Of a stretch of DNA of 45,177 bases, positions 25,770-34,668 are shown in pieces. The DNA comes from Hyphomicrobiales bacterium (lineage in GTDB: Bacteria > Pseudomonadota > Alphaproteobacteria > Rhizobiales > Devosiaceae): NCBI GenBank assembly GCA_027066315.1, contig JAMONZ010000036.1:1-45177 (forward strand), written 5' to 3'. How positions within the stretch are numbered: position 1 is the first letter of the stretch; each line of letters starts with the position of its first letter. The notes beneath the pieces were generated by a model. It searched no databases and was not told where the DNA came from. It was given only the letters and a program-made list of their open reading frames with translations. The position numbers and the translations under genes were made by a program.

Positions 25770-28388
25770 ATGAAAGTTGTAATAGTTGAAAGTCCTGCAA
25801 AGGCTAAGACGATCAACAAATATTTAGGCAAAGATTTCATTGTTCTTGCTTCATTTGGCCATGTAAGAGATCTACCCTCAAAAGATGGCTCTGTTAGACC
25901 TGACGAAGATTTTGCAATGACTTGGGCCGCTGATAGTGCCGCAAAAAAGCGAATCACTGAAATTGCCAATGCCCTTAAAGATGCAGATGAACTTATTCTA
26001 GCAACCGATCCGGATCGTGAAGGAGAGGCAATTTCATGGCATGTTCTTGAAGTACTTAATAAGAAAAAAGCTCTCAAAGACAAAAAAGTCCAACGGGTTG
26101 TGTTTAACTCAATTACCAAAAAATCTATTCTTGAGGCCATGGAAAACCCTCGTGATCTTGATATAGGACTAGTTGATGCCTATCTTGCTCGCCGTGCGCT
26201 AGACTATCTTGTAGGCTTTACACTATCACCAATCCTATGGCGTAAATTACCAGGATCACGATCCGCAGGACGAGTTCAATCAGTTACTTTAAGGCTATTA
26301 TGCGATAAAGAATTAGAGATTGAACGTTTTGATCCACAAGAATATTGGAGCATCTCTAGTAGTCTCATTCAAAAAGCAACAGAGTTTGAAACTCGCCTAT
26401 ATACGTTAAATGGCAAAAAATTTGATAAATTAGATGTAAAAACTGGGGAGGTAGCAAAAACAATCAAAGAAGCAATTGATACAGCCAGTTTTGAAGTCAT
26501 AAGCGTTGAGAAAAAACCAACCAAGCGAAACCCTTATGCTCCTTTTACGACCTCGTCATTACAACAAGATGCATCAAGCCGACTTGGCTTTTCTCCAACT
26601 CATACTATGCGGGTTGCACAAAGGCTCTATGAAGGCATTAATATTGGCGGCGAAACCATTGGTTTAATTACATATATGAGAACAGATGCTGTGCAAATTG
26701 CGCCAGAAGGCATCGCTCAAACTAGAGCTGCGATAGAAAAAGAATTTGGCGAAAACTACCTGCCGCCAAAGCCACGAATGTTTCAAACAAAAGCAAAAAA
26801 TGCACAAGAGGCTCACGAAGCGATTAGGCCAACCGACTTATTTCGCAACCCAAATCAATTAAAAAACCTTGATACAGACCAGCTAAAACTTTACTCCCTC
26901 ATTTGGCGCAGAACAATGGCATCACAAATGAAGGAAGCCATTATTGATCGCACAACGGCTGATATAAAAGTCAACTCAAATGACAAGCAAGATATTATCC
27001 TACGTGCTGTAGGCTCTGTTGTTTCTTTTCCTGGTTTTTTAGCACTTGGTGGTGTTAAGAAATCATCAGAAAATGATGACGAAAAAACTGATGATCGTGA
27101 ATTACCTCCAATTGAAATTGGCGATACACCAAGCCTTAAGTCTTGTGAGATTGAACAACATTTTACCAAACCACCAGCTCGTTATACCGAGGCCAGCTTA
27201 ATTAAAAAAATGGAAGAATTAGGCATTGGTCGCCCGTCAACTTTTGCATCAACCATTTCTGTCCTAAAAGATCGTAATTATGCCCGTCTTGAAAAAAGAG
27301 CATTAATTCCTGAAGACAGAGGCCGTCTTGTCACGGCTTTTCTTGAGAGCTTTTTCACCAAATATGTTGAATATGATTTCACCGCCGCTCTTGAACAGCA
27401 ACTAGATGAAATATCTCGAGGTGAATTATCATATAAACAGCTTCTTGAGGCTTTTTGGAAAGATTTCTCCGCTCACACTGAGGAGATTAAAGATCTTAGA
27501 ATAACCGCTGTTCTTGATGCATTAAATGAAATTCTTGGCGATCATATCTTCCCTGTTCGAGAAGATGGAAAAGACCGCCGCCTTTGCCCAACTTGTGAAA
27601 AAGGCAGACTATCGCTAAAACTAGGAAAATTTGGAGCTTTCATTGGTTGCGAAAACTATCCAGATTGCAAACATACCTCACAATTATCAGACAGTGCCGC
27701 TGGCAAAGGTGCAGATGCCAATAATAGTGACGAGGAATTAGGCGTTGATCCAGAAACTGGTGAAATTGTTTATAAAAAAACAGGTCGTTTTGGCCCTTAT
27801 GTTCAACGAAGTGATGGAAAAGAAGCCAAACGCTCGTCAATTCCAAAAACTTGGGATCCTGCGGCGATAGATTTAGAAAAAGCACTAAAATTATTAGCTC
27901 TACCTCGTGATGTCGGTGAACACCCAGAAGACAAAAAAATGATTGTTGCAAATCTTGGGCGGTATGGCCCTTATGTCAATCATAATGGTAAATATGCTAA
28001 TTTAGATGATGTAGAAGAAGTCTTTAGCGTTGGGCTGAACCGTGCAGTTGATATTTTAGCAGCAAAAGCAGCATCAGGTGGTCGACGTGGCGCAACTGTG
28101 ATTAAAGAGCTTGGTGACCACCCCGATGGTGGTGCAGTAACCGTGCGTGACGGTCGTTATGGCCCTTATGTTAATCATGCAAAAATCAACGCTACTTTAC
28201 CAAAAGATGCAACCCCACAAGATGTTACACTAGAGCAAGCATTAGAAATGATTGCCAAAAAAGCAGCATCTCCAGCAAAAAAGAAAAAGCCTACTGCAAA
28301 AAAGAAAACTGCAACTAAAAAGAAACCAGCGGCTAAAAAGAAAACCGCAACTAAGAAGAAACCAGCGGTTAAAAAGAAAACTGATTAA
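25770..28388 (+). CDS. topA: DNA topoisomerase I
   Basis: Type IA topoisomerase that relaxes negative supercoils. It has 872 residues. The Toprim domain is at the N-terminus (MKVVIVESPAKAKTINKYLG, acidic ATDPDREGEAISWH), and the active-site tyrosine lies in GLITYMRTDAVQI. One four-cysteine zinc finger follows (CPTCEKGRLSL to CENYPDCKH, around 605-630), then three short repeated C-terminal modules each containing GRFGPYV, GRYGPYVNH or similar, as in other alphaproteobacterial TopA. The last 40 residues are a lysine-rich tail built of 12-residue repeats. No strong ribosome site is near the ATG; a GGAG lies about 12 bases upstream. rnr starts eight bases after the stop. Confidence 0.97.
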   Translation: MKVVIVESPAKAKTINKYLGKDFIVLASFGHVRDLPSKDGSVRPDEDFAMTWAADSAAKKRITEIANALKDADELILATDPDREGEAISWHVLEVLNKKKALKDKKVQRVVFNSITKKSILEAMENPRDLDIGLVDAYLARRALDYLVGFTLSPILWRKLPGSRSAGRVQSVTLRLLCDKELEIERFDPQEYWSISSSLIQKATEFETRLYTLNGKKFDKLDVKTGEVAKTIKEAIDTASFEVISVEKKPTKRNPYAPFTTSSLQQDASSRLGFSPTHTMRVAQRLYEGINIGGETIGLITYMRTDAVQIAPEGIAQTRAAIEKEFGENYLPPKPRMFQTKAKNAQEAHEAIRPTDLFRNPNQLKNLDTDQLKLYSLIWRRTMASQMKEAIIDRTTADIKVNSNDKQDIILRAVGSVVSFPGFLALGGVKKSSENDDEKTDDRELPPIEIGDTPSLKSCEIEQHFTKPPARYTEASLIKKMEELGIGRPSTFASTISVLKDRNYARLEKRALIPEDRGRLVTAFLESFFTKYVEYDFTAALEQQLDEISRGELSYKQLLEAFWKDFSAHTEEIKDLRITAVLDALNEILGDHIFPVREDGKDRRLCPTCEKGRLSLKLGKFGAFIGCENYPDCKHTSQLSDSAAGKGADANNSDEELGVDPETGEIVYKKTGRFGPYVQRSDGKEAKRSSIPKTWDPAAIDLEKALKLLALPRDVGEHPEDKKMIVANLGRYGPYVNHNGKYANLDDVEEVFSVGLNRAVDILAAKAASGGRRGATVIKELGDHPDGGAVTVRDGRYGPYVNHAKINATLPKDATPQDVTLEQALEMIAKKAASPAKKKKPTAKKKTATKKKPAAKKKTATKKKPAVKKKTD
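28299..28370 (+). repeat. Two 36-bp direct repeats encoding the TopA Lys-rich tail
   Basis: Units 28299-28334 and 28335-28370 encode KKKTATKKKPAA and KKKTATKKKPAV; a partial third unit gives KKKTD before the stop. They lie in frame and lengthen the basic tail. Confidence 0.9.
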
Positions 28389-28396
28389 TAAAAATA

Positions 28397-30640
28397 ATGA
28401 GCAAAAAGAAAAAGCTAAACCTTCCAACTAAAGAGCAAATATTGGAAGTTTTAGCTAATGATAAAACAATTAAAAGCAGGCGTGACCTTGGCCGTGCATT
28501 TGGCATAAAGGGAGAAATGCGCACTCCTTTTAAGCTATTATTGCGTGGCATGAGCAAACAAGGACTTATTGGCAAAATTTCAAAAAACCAATCCTCTTCC
28601 AATATTTTACCAAGCGTATCTGTGCTTGAAATTCCAAAACAAGCAAATCCAGAAGAATTATATGCCTATCCATTACAATGGCGAGGCCAAGAAGCAGAAA
28701 AACCAAAAATTTTCCTAAATTTTTCAAAAAACACAAGAGTTTCGCCAGCTGCGGGAGATAGAATTTTAGCTAAAATTAAATATGAAAATGGTCAGTATTC
28801 TGCTTCTCCAATGAAAGTTTTAGATAAGCCACGAACCAATCAAATTGGCATAATTTCACTTGATGACAATGGCGCAAGGCTCATTCCAATTGATCGCAAG
28901 CAAAAAGAAATGCGAATAAGTGCAGCTGATTTAAATTCAGCAAAAAATGGCGATTTAGTTGAAGTTGAAGTAAAAATTACTGGCCGCATGATGATACCCA
29001 TGGCCAAGGTCACAAATGTTGTTGGCAACCCTCAATCTGAGGGCGCAATATCATTAATCGCACTTCATAACCTCGAAATACCCTATATTTTTCCAAATAG
29101 CGTTATCAAACAAGCAGATGAAATTATAGAAATTACCTTTGATAAAGCAAAAGAAAAAAAGCGAGAAGATTGGCTAGATATAGATTTTATAACGATTGAC
29201 CCAATAACTGCCAAAGACCATGACGACGCTGTATTTGCAAAAAAAGACGATGATCCAAATAACAATGGCGGATATTTAATTTATATCGCCATTGCAGATG
29301 TTGCAGCATATATAAAGCCCAATTCAGCACTAGATAAAGAAGCGTATTTACGAGGTAACTCGGTCTATTTTCCGGATAAAGTAGTGCCGATGTTACCAAA
29401 AAGAATATCAAATAATCTTTGTTCATTGATTGAGGGAAAAAACCGCCCATCAATGGCTCTAAAAATGCAAATTGATGAAAATGGTAATATTATCTCGCAT
29501 GAATTTCACCGTATAATGATGCGCTCAAGAGCAAAATTAAGCTATCAGCAAGCACAAAATGCAATAGATGGTTTAAGCGATGAGATAACAGAGCCATTAT
29601 TAGAATCAGTAATCAAACCACTTTATGCAGCCTATGATTGCATGAAAAAAGCACGCCAAAAACGTGCGCCACTTGATCTAGATTTGCCAGAGAAGAAAAT
29701 AGTCCTTGATGAAAATGGAATTGTTAAAGCAGTTCACACGCCTGAACGACTAGAGGCACATCGCTTAATTGAAGAAATGATGATAGCGGCAAATGTTTGT
29801 GCAGCCACTAGTTTGGAGCAGAATAAAACTGCCCTTCTCTATCGAGTACATGACGTGCCAGGGCGAGAGAAATTGATAGCTTTGCGAGAATTTTTGGCCT
29901 CATTAAAAATGTCATTTTCTAAATCTGATTCAATAAGCCCAAAAGATTTCAATCGCACTCTTAAACTAGCAAAAAAGAATAATAAAAGCGAGCAAGTCAA
30001 TGAAATGGTTTTACGCTCACAAGCACAAGCAGAATATTCACCAATAAATTATGGCCACTTTGGACTCAATTTAGATCGTTATGCCCATTTCACCTCACCA
30101 ATCCGCCGCTATAGCGATTTAATAGTCCACAGAGCCTTAATAAGCGTATTAAAAACAGGCTCAGTTAAGCAAGGCGAACAACATGACCTTGTTATAGCAG
30201 GTCAGCATTTATCTAACACAGAACGCCGTGCAATGGCGGCAGAGCGAGAAACCAATGATCGCCTTATTGCACAATTTATGAGTGAAAAAATAAACTCTCA
30301 TTTTATGGGCAGGATTGCAGGAATTGTTAAGTCAGGGCTTTTTGTAAGGCTAGTTGATAGTGGGGCAGATGGTTTTGTTCCTGCTTCGACGCTTGGTTCA
30401 GATTATTTTAGATATATTGAAGATGAGCAGGCAATGATTGGTGAGCGCACTGGTGAAAAGTTCCAACTTGGTGATAATGTCGAGGTAAAATTATTAGAAG
30501 TTGCCCCTATGGCAGGCGCACTTAGATTTGAAATAATTTCTGATGGTGAGTTTGTCGCTCCACTTAGCAAAAATCGCTCAAGAGGGCGTAATAATAACTC
30601 AAAAAGAAACCATCAAAGATCTAGAAGAAAACACACTTGA
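28397..30640 (+). CDS. rnr: Ribonuclease R
   Basis: Processive 3'-5' exoribonuclease that degrades structured RNA. It has 747 residues. An N-terminal winged helix (IKSRRDLGRAFGIKG) is followed by cold-shock-like folds, the RNB catalytic domain with metal-binding FITIDPITAKDHDDAVFA and the later FTSPIRRYSDLIVHRAL, an S1 domain (about 640-715), and a basic Arg/Asn-rich tail. It follows topA by eight bases and lacks a clear Shine-Dalgarno, so coupling to topA is likely. A promoter-like TTGACT overlaps its stop and probably serves rpmG. Confidence 0.96.
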   Translation: MSKKKKLNLPTKEQILEVLANDKTIKSRRDLGRAFGIKGEMRTPFKLLLRGMSKQGLIGKISKNQSSSNILPSVSVLEIPKQANPEELYAYPLQWRGQEAEKPKIFLNFSKNTRVSPAAGDRILAKIKYENGQYSASPMKVLDKPRTNQIGIISLDDNGARLIPIDRKQKEMRISAADLNSAKNGDLVEVEVKITGRMMIPMAKVTNVVGNPQSEGAISLIALHNLEIPYIFPNSVIKQADEIIEITFDKAKEKKREDWLDIDFITIDPITAKDHDDAVFAKKDDDPNNNGGYLIYIAIADVAAYIKPNSALDKEAYLRGNSVYFPDKVVPMLPKRISNNLCSLIEGKNRPSMALKMQIDENGNIISHEFHRIMMRSRAKLSYQQAQNAIDGLSDEITEPLLESVIKPLYAAYDCMKKARQKRAPLDLDLPEKKIVLDENGIVKAVHTPERLEAHRLIEEMMIAANVCAATSLEQNKTALLYRVHDVPGREKLIALREFLASLKMSFSKSDSISPKDFNRTLKLAKKNNKSEQVNEMVLRSQAQAEYSPINYGHFGLNLDRYAHFTSPIRRYSDLIVHRALISVLKTGSVKQGEQHDLVIAGQHLSNTERRAMAAERETNDRLIAQFMSEKINSHFMGRIAGIVKSGLFVRLVDSGADGFVPASTLGSDYFRYIEDEQAMIGERTGEKFQLGDNVEVKLLEVAPMAGALRFEIISDGEFVAPLSKNRSRGRNNNSKRNHQRSRRKHT

Positions 30641-30664
30641 CTTTTGTAGCTAAACCCTTAGGTT
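30637..30664 (+). promoter_or_regulatory. Candidate promoter of rpmG
   Basis: TTGACT (30637-30642) overlaps the rnr stop codon; TAGGTT (30659-30664) follows after 16 bases. Transcription would start near 30671, about 47 bases before rpmG. Only the T-A-----T positions of the -10 agree with consensus. Confidence 0.35.
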
Positions 30665-30717
30665 GCGCCCAACTCATTCTTGAAGGGTTTTACCCCTTTT
30701 ATTCTTAGGAAACTATT

Positions 30718-30885
30718 ATGGCTAAATCAAATACAGTAAAAATTAAATTAGTATCTACAGCAGATACTGGATTTTATTACGTAACAAAAAAAAATGCTCG
30801 TACAATGAGTGAAAAAATGGTCAAGAAAAAATATGACCCAGTTGTTCGTAAACATGTTGACTTTAAAGAAGCTAAAATTAAATAG
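30718..30885 (+). CDS. rpmG: 50S ribosomal protein L33
   Basis: Small basic protein of the large ribosomal subunit (bL33), 55 residues, exactly the usual length. The sequence [20 protein letters not shown], then [13 protein letters not shown] and [12 protein letters not shown] is the standard fold. It lacks the two CxxC pairs, so it is the zinc-free form, as is normal in alphaproteobacteria. An AGGAAA site precedes the ATG by several bases. The leader holds AAGGG-loop-CCCTT (30683-30698) just before the ribosome site. A strong terminator follows 17 bases after the stop. Confidence 0.97.
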   Translation: MAKSNTVKIKLVSTADTGFYYVTKKNARTMSEKMVKKKYDPVVRKHVDFKEAKIK

Positions 30886-30902
30886 TTTTATTTATTCCAA
30901 AT

Positions 30903-30938
30903 AAAAAACCCGCCTTTTTAATAAAGGCGGGTTTTTTT
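30903..30938. terminator. Intrinsic terminator after rpmG, symmetrical
   Basis: The stem AAACCCGCCTTT with AAAGGCGGGTTT closes on a short loop and ends in a run of seven T (30932-30938); the left side starts with six A, so it can also work on the minus strand. It is the clearest terminator in the window. Confidence 0.93.
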
Positions 30939-30944
30939 ATGAAT

Positions 30945-31129
30945 AATAGCTGGCCTGACAGAAAAGATAAACTAAACTAATCAGACCAGCCAACCCTACG
31001 GGGCACAGGAGTTGCGGCGGACCTGAGCTATATTTCCGTAAGGATAAATTTTACTGTTTGAATGATTTTAAACTCTTATTATCTCTCAAACAGCAAATTT
31101 TTATCTCTAAAAAATATAGCCTTTTTTTT
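30945..31129 (+). ncRNA. Candidate structured RNA downstream of rpmG, family unknown
   Basis: A GC-rich island (about 30981-31028) lies in an otherwise AT-rich 332-base gap between rpmG and pleD, with no coding frame. In order: stem GCTGGCCTGA/TCAGACCAGC (30949-30958 with 30981-30990, one mismatch), CCC-TACG-GGG (30994-31003), a CAGG/CCTG pair (31006-31009 with 31022-31025), CC-GTAA-GG (31036-31043), and a long hairpin in which GCTATATTT (31027-31035) pairs with AAATATAGC (31112-31120) and CTGTTTGA (31054-31061) pairs with TCAAACAG (31086-31093). It ends in eight T (31122-31129). UACG and GUAA are stable UNCG and GNRA tetraloops only when read on plus, and the final stem plus T-run looks like a plus-strand terminator. 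The CC-GTAA-GG hairpin and the long stem use adjacent bases and could coexist. I could not match it to 6S, SRP or tmRNA. The 5' end is a guess; no clear promoter is seen. Confidence 0.45.
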
Positions 31130-31217
31130 AATAAAAAATAAAGCCTAAACTTTTGTTCAAGCCCATTTTCCTCAATCATGTTAAACAGTTAAGATTAATA
31201 AACAAGATTAACAAGAC

Positions 31218-32588
31218 TTAGGCAGCATCAAAAACAACACGGTTTCTGCCGTCATGTTTTGCCTGATAAAGAGCAATGTCAGCTTTTTTGAGTAACATTT
31301 TTGGTTCTTCAATTCCGCCAACATTTAGCGCAACACCAGCACTAACAGTAATGCTTATTGCAACACCCGAGTTTGTAAGAAAAGGCGCACTTTCAACGGC
31401 ATCTCTAACTCGCTCAGCAATATTTCCTGCACTCACTTGAGAGGTATCTGGCATAAGAACAACAAATTCCTCACCACCATAACGACAAGGCAAATCAACA
31501 CCACGGATATTTTTTTGTATTCTTTTAGCAAATTCAACCAAAATATCATCACCAGCTTCATGCCCATGCGTATCATTGACCATTTTAAAAAAATCAATAT
31601 CAAGCATCATTACAGCCATTTTTCGACCCTGTTGTTGCGCTTTCGTAAACATCAAGTCCAAATGGCGATCAAAATAACGACGATTATATAACCCTGTAAG
31701 CTCATCAATTATTGCCAACTGCATTGTGCTACTAACGCTATCACGCAATTCAGCCGCATACCTAAAGCGACGAACTTGCGTCCTAACCCTTGCAACTAAT
31801 TCGTGATGCTCAACAGGGCGCATAATAAAATCATTAACCCCAAGCTCAAGACCACGAACTACTTGATCTTTATTAGCATCTTCAGCAATTAAAATTATTG
31901 GTATATTTCGCCCCTGCTCTAAAGTACGCAACTGCGAACAAACCCTAAGAGGATCATGCCCATTAAGTGCCATACTCAAAATAATTAATTCATATTTTTT
32001 CTCAGCAACTTGAAGAACTGCTTCAGATGGATCAGCTAAAATGTCAACTTTATGAGTTGGCTCTAAATCTTGCTTAATCCTGCCAGCGTGACGAACATCT
32101 GTATCAACAATTAAAACAGCACTGCCATCAACACCAATATTATCCATAACACGCAACGAATCTTCAACCGCAATTTGCTGACCAGTTGCCGCGCGAGAAC
32201 GTAATTCATCAGTTAGAATTTTTAACCTAACAAGGCTTTTCACCCTAGCTAAAAGCTGAACAGCATCAATTGGCTTGGATAAAAATTCGTCTGCCCCAGC
32301 CTCTAATCCAGCAATTCTATCAGATGGCTGATCAAGTGCCGTTACCATAACAACAGGAATATGATGGGTTTTAGGATTAGCTTTTAGGCGGCGGCAAACT
32401 TCAAAACCGTCCATTTCAGGCATCATTACATCAAGAAGAATAATATCTACTTCTTCATTATCACAAATACTCAAAGCCTGCGCACCACTATTCGCAGTTA
32501 AAACAGTAAAATATTCTGCAACTAATCTAGTTTCTAACAACTTCACGTTGATTGGAATATCATCAACTATAAGCACTCTTGCAGTCAT
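31218..32588 (-). CDS. pleD: PleD-type response regulator diguanylate cyclase
   Basis: Makes cyclic di-GMP from two GTP. In Caulobacter PleD is phosphorylated by DivJ and drives the motile-to-sessile switch. It has 456 residues in the order REC, REC-like adaptor, GGDEF. The first receiver has D53 in LLDVMMPEMDGFEV with a full acidic pocket. The second has IILSMALNGHDP, without a phosphorylatable aspartate, so it is an adaptor for dimerisation. The output domain has IDELTGLYNRRYFD, the active site GGEEF and, just before it, RGVD, which is the RxxD inhibitory site. It follows divK by 35 bases in the order known from Caulobacter. Confidence 0.96.
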   Translation of the reverse strand: MTARVLIVDDIPINVKLLETRLVAEYFTVLTANSGAQALSICDNEEVDIILLDVMMPEMDGFEVCRRLKANPKTHHIPVVMVTALDQPSDRIAGLEAGADEFLSKPIDAVQLLARVKSLVRLKILTDELRSRAATGQQIAVEDSLRVMDNIGVDGSAVLIVDTDVRHAGRIKQDLEPTHKVDILADPSEAVLQVAEKKYELIILSMALNGHDPLRVCSQLRTLEQGRNIPIILIAEDANKDQVVRGLELGVNDFIMRPVEHHELVARVRTQVRRFRYAAELRDSVSSTMQLAIIDELTGLYNRRYFDRHLDLMFTKAQQQGRKMAVMMLDIDFFKMVNDTHGHEAGDDILVEFAKRIQKNIRGVDLPCRYGGEEFVVLMPDTSQVSAGNIAERVRDAVESAPFLTNSGVAISITVSAGVALNVGGIEEPKMLLKKADIALYQAKHDGRNRVVFDAA

Positions 32589-32623
32589 TTAGGTTTTCCT
32601 CTTTCTTACTCTAGCTTGACACA

Positions 32624-32998
32624 TCAATTTGCTGGCCCAATAAATTCTTCAATAGTTGCTAAAAAATGCGAGATAGAAATTGGCTTAGAGATATAGCCCT
32701 CACAACCAGAGTTTAAAATCCGCTCCTCATCGCCCTTCATAGCAAAAGCAGTGATTGCGATAACTGGAATATCAGCAGTGCTATCATTCTCTTTAAGCCA
32801 CTGCGCAACAACCAAACCCGAAACTTCAGGTAATTGAATATCCATTAATATCAAATCTGGATGATGCTGTTTTGCTAAATCAAGAGCTTCTAAACCACTT
32901 GAAGTTTGTATAATTGAATAACCACGTGAATCAATAACATCGTGAAATAGCTTCATATTCAGCTCGTTATCTTCTACAATCATTATAGTTTTTGTCAT
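32624..32998 (-). CDS. divK: Single-domain response regulator DivK
   Basis: A 124-residue stand-alone receiver that relays phosphate in the DivJ-PleC-DivL network and in turn controls CtrA activity. The phosphate site is D53 in [14 protein letters not shown]; the acidic pair is in [14 protein letters not shown], and the conserved threonine and lysine lie in [13 protein letters not shown] and GYISKPIS. The length and sequence fit DivK rather than CheY. A longer frame starts with GTG 33019; ATG 32998 begins at the family N-terminus. Upstream of pleD and on the same strand. Confidence 0.94.
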   Translation of the reverse strand: MTKTIMIVEDNELNMKLFHDVIDSRGYSIIQTSSGLEALDLAKQHHPDLILMDIQLPEVSGLVVAQWLKENDSTADIPVIAITAFAMKGDEERILNSGCEGYISKPISISHFLATIEEFIGPAN

Positions 32999-33103
32999 AA
33001 TTCTAGCTGGCCCATACACTTTTGTAGATTTGTAGAAATATGGATAGCAGTAAAGGGTTACGAAAATTCAAATGAAACAAGCAATATTTTAAAGATTATC
33101 CTT

Positions 33104-33382
33104 ATGATTAATAAAGACTTACAAAAACAAGATTTGCATATCTATAGCGATGCTTGCCTGTCATATTTAGCTGCTGATCCAAATGAATTAGCTAAGTTTA
33201 TGGACTTTGCTGGCTATGATGGAAAAAGTTTAAAAACCTCAATTGGAACAAACTCTTTTGGCCTTGCATTAATGGAATATTTTGCAAAAAATGAGCCAGC
33301 ATTGTTAGCAATGTGCGCTAATTCTTCAATTGACATTGATAATTTTATGAAGTTTTGGCACAATCAAAATTATTATGAGTAA
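33104..33382 (+). CDS. DUF3572 family protein
   Basis: A 92-residue protein of unknown function, family restricted largely to Alphaproteobacteria. The pattern DACLSYLAADPNELAKFMDF followed by GYDGKSLKTSIGTNSFGLAL is the family core. It is divergent from divK, and its stop overlaps the dinB start (ATGAGTAA), the same context as in other rhizobia. Function cannot be inferred beyond this linkage. Confidence 0.8.
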   Translation: MINKDLQKQDLHIYSDACLSYLAADPNELAKFMDFAGYDGKSLKTSIGTNSFGLALMEYFAKNEPALLAMCANSSIDIDNFMKFWHNQNYYE

Positions 33383-34667
33383 AACTTATAATTTATGCAA
33401 AAACTGCTCAAATCTCTCGCTTGACAATGAGCGATATATGCGTTGCCCAAACTGCGGATCGCCGCGCATTATCGCCCATGATGAATTAATAGATTTAAGT
33501 ATAGCCCATGTAGATTGTGATGCGTTTTTTGCATCTGTTGAAAAAAGAGATAGACCTGAACTAGCTAGCAAGCCAATAATTATAGGCGGTGGAGTGCGTG
33601 GAGTTGTTTCAACATGCTGTTATATTGCACGCCAAAGCGGTGTACGCTCAGCTATGCCTACACATCAGGCAAAAAAACTATGCCCAAATGCAATTTTTAT
33701 CACTCCAAATATGACAAAATATGTTGAGGCTAGCAAACAAATACGGGTATTAATGGAGGAATTAACTCCATTAGTTGAACCCCTTTCAATCGATGAGGCT
33801 TTTCTTGATCTTAGCGGTACAAAAAAAACCCATAAAGCCTATCCAGCCCAAATGTTAGTAAAATTTGCAAATAAAGTGCTAGCAGAAGTTGGTGTTAGTA
33901 TATCAATTGGCCTAAGCCACAATAAGTTTTTGGCAAAAATGGCTTCTGACCTTGATAAACCAAAAGGGTTTGCTATCATTGGCAAGCAAGAAACATTAAG
34001 TTTTTTAGCACCACTTCCTGTTTCTGCAATTTATGGAGTCGGCAAGGTTTTTACAAAAACACTAAACAAAGATGGCTTATCTACTATCAAAGACCTGCAA
34101 CAACATGACCCGCACAATTTAAAGGTAAGGTATGGCGAAATTGGCGCAAGACTAGCTCAGCTCTCAAGGGGGATAGACTATCGATCCATCATAAGCAGCA
34201 CAAAAGCAAAATCCATTAGCAACGAGACAACTTTTATAAAAAATACCAGTGATCTAGATATTTTATCAACAAAATTACTAGCTCTTTGCGAACAAGTATC
34301 AGCTCGCCTAAAAGAAAAAAACCTAACTGGCGATACAATTACTTTAAAACTAAAAACCGCAGATTTTCGCCTCCGCACACGAACAAAACATCTTTATTTA
34401 CCCACGCAATTAGCTCATGTTATGTATGAAAACACATATAATCTATTATCTTTAGAAATGGACAAAACAGCCTTTCGCCTAATAGGAATTGGCATGTCTG
34501 GCCTAAAAACTAACATTGAGGAAGATCCAAAAGACCTATTAGAACCTCAAGTTGCCCTAAAAGCCGCTGCAGAGAGGGCAATGGATAAAGTAAGGGAGCG
34601 TTATGGAGCATCTTCTCTTATCAGAGGAAAATTATTTCAAAAAACCAAAAATAATAAGGAAAAATAA
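33375..34667 (+). CDS. dinB: DNA polymerase IV (Y family) with N-terminal zinc ribbon
   Basis: Error-prone translesion polymerase. It has 430 residues. An N-terminal extension of about 35 residues has two cysteine pairs (LCKNCSNL and RCPNCGSP) forming a likely zinc ribbon, a trait of alphaproteobacterial DinB. The palm follows: SIAHVDCDAFFASVEKRD with the first catalytic aspartate and a phenylalanine steric gate, YIARQSGVRSAMP, and SIDEAFLDLSG with the catalytic acidic pair. HhH and little-finger domains follow (SAIYGVGKVFTKTLNK). The C-terminus (IRGKLFQKTK) has no obvious QLxLF clamp motif, though GKLF may be a variant. It overlaps DUF3572 by eight bases and precedes the Rid gene by one base. 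Confidence 0.95.
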   Translation: MSKTYNLCKNCSNLSLDNERYMRCPNCGSPRIIAHDELIDLSIAHVDCDAFFASVEKRDRPELASKPIIIGGGVRGVVSTCCYIARQSGVRSAMPTHQAKKLCPNAIFITPNMTKYVEASKQIRVLMEELTPLVEPLSIDEAFLDLSGTKKTHKAYPAQMLVKFANKVLAEVGVSISIGLSHNKFLAKMASDLDKPKGFAIIGKQETLSFLAPLPVSAIYGVGKVFTKTLNKDGLSTIKDLQQHDPHNLKVRYGEIGARLAQLSRGIDYRSIISSTKAKSISNETTFIKNTSDLDILSTKLLALCEQVSARLKEKNLTGDTITLKLKTADFRLRTRTKHLYLPTQLAHVMYENTYNLLSLEMDKTAFRLIGIGMSGLKTNIEEDPKDLLEPQVALKAAAERAMDKVRERYGASSLIRGKLFQKTKNNKEK

Positions 34668-34668
34668 A

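Noticed and set aside
30945-31129. 6S RNA, SRP RNA or tmRNA
   Set aside because: CCTGAGC-ATATTTC and TGCGGCGG recall pieces of E. coli 6S, but in the wrong order, and the 5' and 3' ends do not pair into a rod. The SRP GGAA-loop helix and the tmRNA acceptor/tag are absent.
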